Source: an uncultured Selenomonas sp. (GTDB lineage: Bacteria; Bacillota; Negativicutes; Selenomonadales; Selenomonadaceae). Taken from it: a DNA stretch of 6,606 nucleotides. A program made the translations under genes and the position numbers. Location of the stretch: contig CAMURM010000087.1 of the NCBI GenBank assembly GCA_947097535.1, positions 1 through 6,606 on the forward strand, in the 5' to 3' direction. Below are positions 5,860-6,606 of this stretch, in pieces; positions within the stretch are counted from its first letter, which is position 1, and every line of letters starts with the position of its first letter. The notes beneath the pieces are model-generated. The model was not told where the DNA came from and ran no database searches. It worked only from the letters and a program-made list of their open reading frames with translations.

Positions 5860-6606
5860 GCGCGGGGGAAGGGCGCGAGGATCTTCTGGCGGAGGGGGGC
5901 GGCCTCCTGCGCTTTCTGCGCCCGACGGGGGCGCCTCTTTCCGTGCTCGTCGTCGAGAGCCTCGCCTACCTGCCGCAGCTGCGCGAGAGGCTGCCTCAAG
6001 CCGCCCTCTTCGCCGTGACGGCGGAAGCGGCGCACGCCGAAGCGGAAGCGTTTGCCACGCTCGACGTTTCGTGGTCGTTCCTCGACTATCGCGAAACGCC
6101 GTTGCCCTTTGCGCGCGAGAGCTTCGACTACATCCTCGCCGATCGCTGTCTGGAAACGGCGGGCAATCCGCAGGACATCGCCGCAGGCTTCGGTCTCTTC
6201 CTGCGCCCGACGGGGTACCTTTTGACGAGCTTTTCGAACGTGCGCCATTGGAGCGTGCTCGAAGAGCTGCGCGAGGGGCATTTCTATGCCATCGTGCGCC
6301 GCCTCTTCGCGCTGCCCGAGATGGAAACCCTGCTCGCAGCTTCCTTTTATAAGGAGGTCGACTTTCTGCCCGTATGGCGCGAAGCGCCTCAAGGCGTGAT
6401 CGAGCGGCTCGAAGCGGCGGGATTTGAAAATCGCGGGCGCGATCTGGAAGTGAAATTCTGGCTCTGCGCTGCGAGGCGCACGTCGGACGAGGTGGCGCCG
6501 CTCAAAGAGTGCTTCACGCCCGCCGTGCGGCGTCGCCTCGTGACGCTCCTGCGCCGTCTGGAGTACGCGATTGAGCCGGAAGAAAATGCGGCGGCACTTT
6601 GGCAGC
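5856..6606 (+). CDS. Methyltransferase-fold protein (Methyltransf_11-like) lacking the SAM glycine loop; 3' end beyond window
   Basis: The frame opens at ATG 5856, overlapping the previous stop as ATGA, and runs without a stop to the right edge (250 codons visible). No independent ribosome-binding site precedes it (AGGG directly abuts the ATG), so reinitiation after the upstream gene is likely. Residues 78-130 fit the second half of a class I SAM-dependent methyltransferase: DYRETPLPFARESFDYIL, the CLE (98-100) in place of the usual LEH, LFLRPTGYLL, and SNVRHWSVLEEL as in methyltransferases of surface-glycan clusters. Residues 150-208 continue the fold, ending FWLCAARRT. The expected motif I glycine loop is replaced by VLVVESLAYLPQL (30-42). 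A further segment (about 215-250, FTPAVRRRLVTLLRRLEYAI) starts another region cut by the window. It may be a non-catalytic fold relative or bind a different ligand. The fold call is fairly good; activity is unknown. Confidence 0.8.
   Translation, partial: MSAGEGREDLLAEGGGLLRFLRPTGAPLSVLVVESLAYLPQLRERLPQAALFAVTAEAAHAEAEAFATLDVSWSFLDYRETPLPFARESFDYILADRCLETAGNPQDIAAGFGLFLRPTGYLLTSFSNVRHWSVLEELREGHFYAIVRRLFALPEMETLLAASFYKEVDFLPVWREAPQGVIERLEAAGFENRGRDLEVKFWLCAARRTSDEVAPLKECFTPAVRRRLVTLLRRLEYAIEPEENAAALWQ

Noticed and set aside
5571..6392. 273-codon open frame on the minus strand
   Set aside because: It lies opposite two plus-strand genes with clear protein features. Its translation is rich in Arg, Ala and Gln with no recognisable domain, a usual antisense shadow in GC-rich coding DNA.

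Overview
The window is about 60% GC and every gene in it reads left to right. It looks like chromosomal DNA of a diderm (double-membrane) anaerobic Firmicute, most plausibly a high-GC Negativicute of the Selenomonas/Mitsuokella kind. That is an inference. It rests on an RND efflux pump and an exported AMIN-type amidase, which both imply an envelope with a periplasm, occurring beside a cytoplasmic protein of a type I associate with Firmicutes. A delta-proteobacterial origin cannot be excluded from the sequence alone.

Layout. (1) Bases 1-1865 hold the C-terminal 60% or so of an HAE1/AcrB-type RND drug-efflux transporter. Its start lies upstream of the window. (2) A strong intrinsic terminator (1899-1932) closes that unit. 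A short AT-rich gap (1933-2084) follows and holds weak promoter candidates. (3) From 2085 to the right edge there is one tightly packed gene string: an amino-acid ABC permease (2085-2729), its ATPase (2710-3486, overlapping by 20 bp), an exported N-acetylmuramoyl-L-alanine amidase (3508-4734), an uncharacterised cytoplasmic protein (4783-5859), and the first 250 codons of a methyltransferase-fold protein (5856 to the edge, ATGA overlap).

How the genes relate. The permease and ATPase make the membrane half of a polar amino-acid importer; the substrate-binding protein is not adjacent and must be supplied from elsewhere. The amidase has an AMIN targeting domain, a low-complexity linker and a zinc amidase domain with all expected metal and catalytic residues, so it probably cleaves septal peptidoglycan. 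The last two genes appear translationally coupled. The final one keeps the downstream landmarks of a class I methyltransferase but lacks the glycine-rich SAM-binding loop.

I saw no tRNA or rRNA, CRISPR array, insertion sequence, phage gene or clear foreign island. No dramatic new system is visible. The least understood part is the coupled pair 4783-6606.
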